From the NCBI GenBank assembly GCA_033032865.1, contig JAWHQI010000276.1, positions 2,480,001 through 2,544,000 of the forward strand: a DNA stretch of 64,000 bases, written 5' to 3'. Of this stretch, positions 59,936-64,000 are shown piece after piece (within the stretch, counting starts at the first letter, position 1; each line of letters begins with the position of its first letter). A model generated the notes under the pieces. It did not search any database and was not told the DNA's origin. It saw only the letters and a program-made list of their open reading frames with translations. Both the position numbers and the translations under genes were made by a program. Source of the DNA: Dactylorhiza incarnata (taxonomy: Eukaryota > Streptophyta > Magnoliopsida > Asparagales > Orchidaceae).

Positions 59936-60726
59936 AAATTGTTGAAGTGAGGAGTGAAGTGGAGGTCGGGCGGTATGGGCAGTTAGACCGAGCGGTCTGA
60001 TAGTTCGCGTAGGTCGTGCGGTCTGTTGGAAGACCGCGTAGGTTGTCTTCCCGTATTGGACTGGTGGGTTTCCAGTTGCAGATGGTTTTGGCTTCTCGGC
60101 TATCTGGGCTCAGTTCTCTGGTATTAACCGGGCAGTTTGTGTCCGCGGTTACCACTGGATGTTGGGACTCTGGCCGGTTCTTCTCTCGTGGGCTGGCAGC
60201 TTATTGTTGGTATAGCCATCACCTTGTGAGTTGTCTACGCGACTTGATCACGTAGTCGGTGATCTGTTTTGCCTAACTCATTGATTCACGCGAGTTGATT
60301 GCTACCCGTTGCCTTTGCTGGTATGTATTTCTGTTCAGTTCTTCAACATCTGTGTTCGCGGTTAGGAGCGTCCAGGTGACTGCGCTCAGGAGGCCTTGCA
60401 TGGGCGAATAGAGTGAGCATTGGAATAATGGGTAGTCCGCATGTTGAGTTGCGGGTTGGCGAATTGGCGATTTGCGCGGACAGCTATGTTAGCTGTGCGG
60501 TTTGGCGGGTTCAGTTTGTAACCGTCAGCTACTTGTAGTTTGTTTCTTTCTCCTTATTTGGTGTATTGGTAAATCATGTCTTGCCATGTATACCTCGAAA
60601 TGTACAGAAGATAGTTAATAAAAGATTTCTCTTATTCCTTCATTGTTTATGGTTTCTTGTGCATGGTCTGGTTGAAGTGTTCATGCGACCTAGTTCTCAT
60701 TTTTTCGCTTATCAGATATTTTAACA
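59931..60726 (+). mobile_element. 3' LTR of copia E
   Basis: The LTR of 796 bp runs from TGTTGAAAT to ATTTTAACA, an imperfect terminal inversion. It contains AGACCGC/GCGGTCT motifs at its start and TTAATAAAAG near 60615 as a possible polyadenylation signal. It sits in the gag-pol region of element L. Confidence 0.88.
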
Positions 60727-62136
60727 GATGAAATGTTTACCTCGGGTCCAGCCAAATTTGTAGAAGTTACCTCCTTTCCGCCGCGGAGGGTTATTGCATT
60801 AGCGCTCTCCATTGGATTGGGCTCAGTATTGCCCGGTAGAACTCCTTGCTGGCGTTAGGAAATGATCTTGGCGAGCTGTCCAATCTGATTTTCTAAGATT
60901 TAAAAAGATCCGGAAAGGTTTCGGATATTGTACTCATTAGAGGCAACATATTTAGTGAAGGCCTCTTCAAATGAAGAGGGCTTGTGTGGTGGTGGCAGAG
61001 CGAATCCGGGAGGATTCACTGGTGGTGGACGCCGAGCATTATTGGGGTTGCTCCATGAAAAGTTTGGGTGGTTCCTTAAATCCGGATTATAACTATTATT
61101 AAACGCAAGATTATTATTCGGGTTATAAGGAGGACGATAGGAGTTCCCCATATAATTTACATGCTCTTGAATAAAATTATTATTATTATTTAAATTATTA
61201 TTATTAGCCCAATTAGTGGCGGAGGAAGCAGACATCTTCGTCACTTGCATAGTAAGCATTTTTACTTGAAGTGCAAAATTCGGAGTGGCTTTGACTTCAA
61301 AGAGTCCGGTCGGCTTGTTAGGGCGCGACCGTGGCGCATTCCACTAATATGCATCATGTTCATCTCCTCGAAAAGCTCTTGATCAACCTCGGGGGTTTTG
61401 TTATTAAGGGTTCCCCATACGGCCATATCAATCATCTGCCTCATTTGGAGATTCAAGTCATTGTAGAAAATTTGAACTTGTTGACATACAGGAAGGGAAC
61501 GATGAGGACATCTCTGCAAAAGTTCCTTGAAGCGCTCCCATGTGACGTAAAGAGACTTCGAGTCTATTTGCATAAACGAGAGAATGTCCATGCGTAATTT
61601 AGCGGACTTTGCTGAAGGAAAATATTTATTTAAAAATCTCTCCGTCATTTCGGCCCACGTAGTGATGGAACCTCTAGGAAGAGAACCCAACCACTGCTTG
61701 GCCTTAGTCCACAAAGAAAAAGGAAATAAATGCAAACGGATGACGTCATCAGTGACGCCATTTATTTTGAATGTGTCGCAAATTTCCAAAAAAATAGTAA
61801 ATGTAAATTTGGGTCTTCATCTGGTAAGCCATCGAAAACGACAGTTTGTTGTACCATCTGAATGATACTTATTTTAATTTCAAAATTATTATTCGCCACC
61901 GCCAGACGAATAATACTAGATTGTGTTCCCTCCCAATTTGGTCTCGCATAATAGGACATGGTCCGGAGCGGGGCCTCGTTATGGTTGGGATCTTCCATTA
62001 TTCCCTCGTTAGTTTCTCCGATTGACTCTTCACAAATTATTGGTAGATCACTAAATCGAAAATGTCGCCGCAAGGTGCGCTCGATTTCTGGATCAAAACA
62101 CAATTCAAGATTATTTGAAGAGTTCCCTCGGGTCAT
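60727..62136 (-). pseudogene. Athila-type gag, element L
   Basis: The start is ATG at 62136 (MTRGNSSNNLELCFDPEIER). The N-terminal part ends NFEIKISIIQMVQQTVVFDGLPDEDPNLHL. A one-base loss near 61795 shifts to the capsid block FLEICDTFKINGVTDDVIRL, then SLWTKAKQWLGSLPRGSITTW, FLNKYFPSAKSAKLR and WERFKELLQRCPH, matching Athila/Tat Gag. Further on are the Asn-rich region and NHPNFSWSNPNN, then LENQIGQLAK and AITLRGGKE, typical of the Athila gag-protease junction. Stops lie near 61262 and 60900. I do not find the usual zinc knuckle. Copia E cuts the element at 60726. Confidence 0.9.
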
Positions 62137-62223
62137 AACCCAAAAGAAAAGAAAAGAGAAAAAGAGGCGAGAAGAATTAAAAGGTGAAGAAGGAAAAATT
62201 AAAATTATTATAATATTTTAATT

Positions 62224-62243
62224 AAATATATATATATATATAT
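62224..62243. repeat. AT microsatellite
   Basis: About ten TA dinucleotides lie in the leader between the primer site and gag of element L (62137-62468), which is otherwise non-coding. Confidence 0.9.
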
Positions 62244-62468
62244 TTTTTCAAAAAGCGGGTTAAGTTAGTCCCGGACTTCCCGAGGTCTACCCTGTGAAAG
62301 GTTCGCAAGGTACTTGGAGATGTTATGGGATGACAAGCTCAAATCTACCTTTCCGAGAATTTAAGTTGCGTCTTTTAAGATTTTTAAATTTTTTGAGAAA
62401 AAAGGGGGTGAGAAGAAAGAGAACGATAAAATTAATAACTATTTCTTTTTCAAATTATTGACCAAAGT

Positions 62469-62486
62469 TTCCCGGCAACGGCGCCA
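62469..62486 (-). other. Primer-binding site of L (tRNA-Asp)
   Basis: TGGCGCCGTTGCCGGGAA on minus differs by one base from the tRNA-Asp complement. It lies 6 bp from the LTR, as in A, B and F. Confidence 0.92.
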
Positions 62487-62492
62487 AAAACT

Positions 62493-64000
62493 TGATGCGC
62501 AAAACTATGTCAGCGAACGACAACGGCAAGTGTACTATGTCGTGTGTAGAATAGGTTTAAGGAAACCAAGGTCGTATTAGATTCAGGTTGGTTGAGTAAT
62601 TCTACTTTAAAAATTGTTATTATCTTATCAAATGAAATTTGGAGTTGGGTTGTGAATAGTAAAAACTAGAAAGGCTATTAGAATTAATTTGATGATTTAA
62701 ACATTAGTACTCAATCTTTGAATCACCTCGGAAATAGAAAATAATGAAATGAATATAGGAATGCAGTTTCTTGTTGAAGAGGCTTTGACCGTGAAGGCTC
62801 CCGAAGCATGAACACTCCACTTTCGAGGATTAGGTTCAACTAAGCTTAGGTGTATCGACCAAACTCTAGTTCTCAAATCGCATCGCCTAGGACTTGCTTT
62901 AGGTAGCAAACCTCGCTATTGGATTTTACTCCAATCCGGAAGAGTTATGTCGTCCTCTCTCGAGGGTTGCGTTCTACTCCTTTTACCTATGAGCGATCGT
63001 TTCGTTATACGAGCCTCTCGTCTAATTAAAGAACGAAAACAAAATGAAAACTCTATATCAACGATATAGCCCCATAGCAATTTTGATCAAAGGTAAATCA
63101 TAAGATTCCAACAATTAGAGAAAAGCAAAATCATAACAATATTATCTCATCCTCTGATCATCTGGATCGAGTACTTTAGAAATTAGTTGCTCATGGAGAA
63201 AGAGAAATAAAAATACGACATGATGAAATGGGAAGAAAGTGATGATAGACAGATTGTGACAAAAATTGAAATAGAAATAATAAAAATAATATTTTATTGC
63301 TAGTAGAAAGAGAGGTTACAAGAAATAAAAGCTTAAAAAAATAACAACACAAGGTTACAAGCGACGGAAAATGAACAAAAGCCAAATCCTCCTTTTTCTC
63401 TCGGAATGAACAAACTCTCAACGAGCTTCTGGACTAAGACTTTCTGACAAAAAAAGCAAATATTCTGAACCTCTTTACCAAAAATTATATATATCCTCTT
63501 TCCCAATGAGTCATATTTATAGGTGGGAACAAAAACTGTCGGCCTAAGCAATTGAAGAAGTGAAATAAATAAGGGGTGGGGCCCATAGCTGATTTAATGG
63601 AGAAAATAGGTGGCGTTGTTGGAGGTGAAACGACAGCAGCGCGATTTGAGGTGGCGGCAGGAATTTTGGAGGCGTTACTATGGAGCAGGGACAGCCGTGT
63701 GGGGGAGCTCAGGAGAGCTGTTGGGTGGTTAGTAGATGAGGTGGCCGAGCTCCATGAATGGGTGGCGGCATTGTTGAAGTAGTTGACGGGGCAGTTGCAA
63801 GGAGGTGTTCTTTGGCCGGAGTAGCTGTTGCATGGATATTGGAGCTCAGGAGAGGTGGTGGTGGCTAGCTTGGAGGAGTTCGGGTGGAGCAGCAGTTGGG
63901 GGTAGACGAGCATCATGCAAGGGTGGCGGTGCTGTTGAATGAGATATTGGAGCTCGGGAGAGCTGCTGGGAGGAGTTCGGCAGCTTCATGCAAGGATGGT
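62493..64000 (-). mobile_element. 5' LTR of Athila-like element L (runs off window)
   Basis: The plus edge is TGATGCGC, so on minus it ends GCGCATCA before the primer site. At least 1.5 kb is in view. A TATA-like CTATAAATA on minus lies at about 63512-63520. The last 450 bp are G-rich with repeated GGAGCTCGGGAGAGCTG phrases. No gene is supported. Confidence 0.85.

Noticed and set aside
63576..63782. Plus-strand frame MGPIADLMEKIGGVVGGETT near the window end
   Set aside because: It lies in the L LTR, has no recognisable domain and arises from G-rich repeated phrases.

Overview
The window is plant nuclear repeat DNA, most likely pericentromeric or other heterochromatin of a flowering plant. 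Nearly every base can be assigned to LTR retrotransposons or to one CACTA DNA transposon. I see no host gene with an intact reading frame, and no rRNA or tRNA gene. The evidence for a plant is the presence of chromodomain-type Ty3/gypsy, Athila-type gypsy and Sirevirus-like Ty1/copia pol genes, primer-binding sites matching plant tRNA-Asp and initiator tRNA-Met, and a CACTA element. I cannot name the species. Elements are given letters here for reference.

Left part (1-19537). H is the 3' end of a Sirevirus-like copia element on + (RNase H, repeated polypurine tracts, LTR to about 3456). F (3536-8066, -) is a truncated non-autonomous element with a two-zinc-knuckle protein and a tRNA-Asp primer site. 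N (8067-9680) is a probable gypsy LTR relic. I (9898-13006, -) is a copia LTR plus a decayed pol. J (about 13007-18490, -) is a decayed, internally deleted chromovirus. K (18491-19537, +) is the 3' end and LTR of another element.

Right part (19538-64000) is one deep nest. An Athila-like element L (-; gag 60727-62136, LTR from 62493 to the window end) carries copia E (+; 19538-19638 resuming at 59064-60726). E is split by non-autonomous element B (+; 19639-22213 resuming at 55129-59063). B is split by chromovirus C (-; 22214-55128), which has LTRs of about 4.8 kb. One C LTR is split by chromovirus D (-; 25454-39558), and D is split by a 3.5-kb CACTA transposon (31111-34648). A second non-autonomous element, A (+; 44020-50403), sits in C's pol. 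A deletion then fused the end of A to C's other LTR. The insertion order L, E, B, C, D, CACTA is read from the interruptions, matching halves and target-site duplications.

How the parts work: C, D and J encode or once encoded gag-protease-RT-RNase H-integrase with a chromodomain-like tail. D is young (its LTRs differ at roughly 1.5 percent of sites by eye) and keeps an uninterrupted 972-codon RT-to-integrase frame. In D and J a short GT-AG intron appears to separate gag from protease, and the gag stop codon lies inside the 5' splice site. Elements A, B and F have no pol and would need enzymes from elsewhere. Their tRNA-Asp primer site and TGATG...CATCA ends match Athila-type element L. They encode an unusual protein with two CCHC knuckles and an acidic tail but no recognisable capsid domain. 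Several unrelated LTRs carry arrays of short CpG-rich palindromes. The CACTA element carries an exon-like piece of a host CCCH zinc-finger gene.
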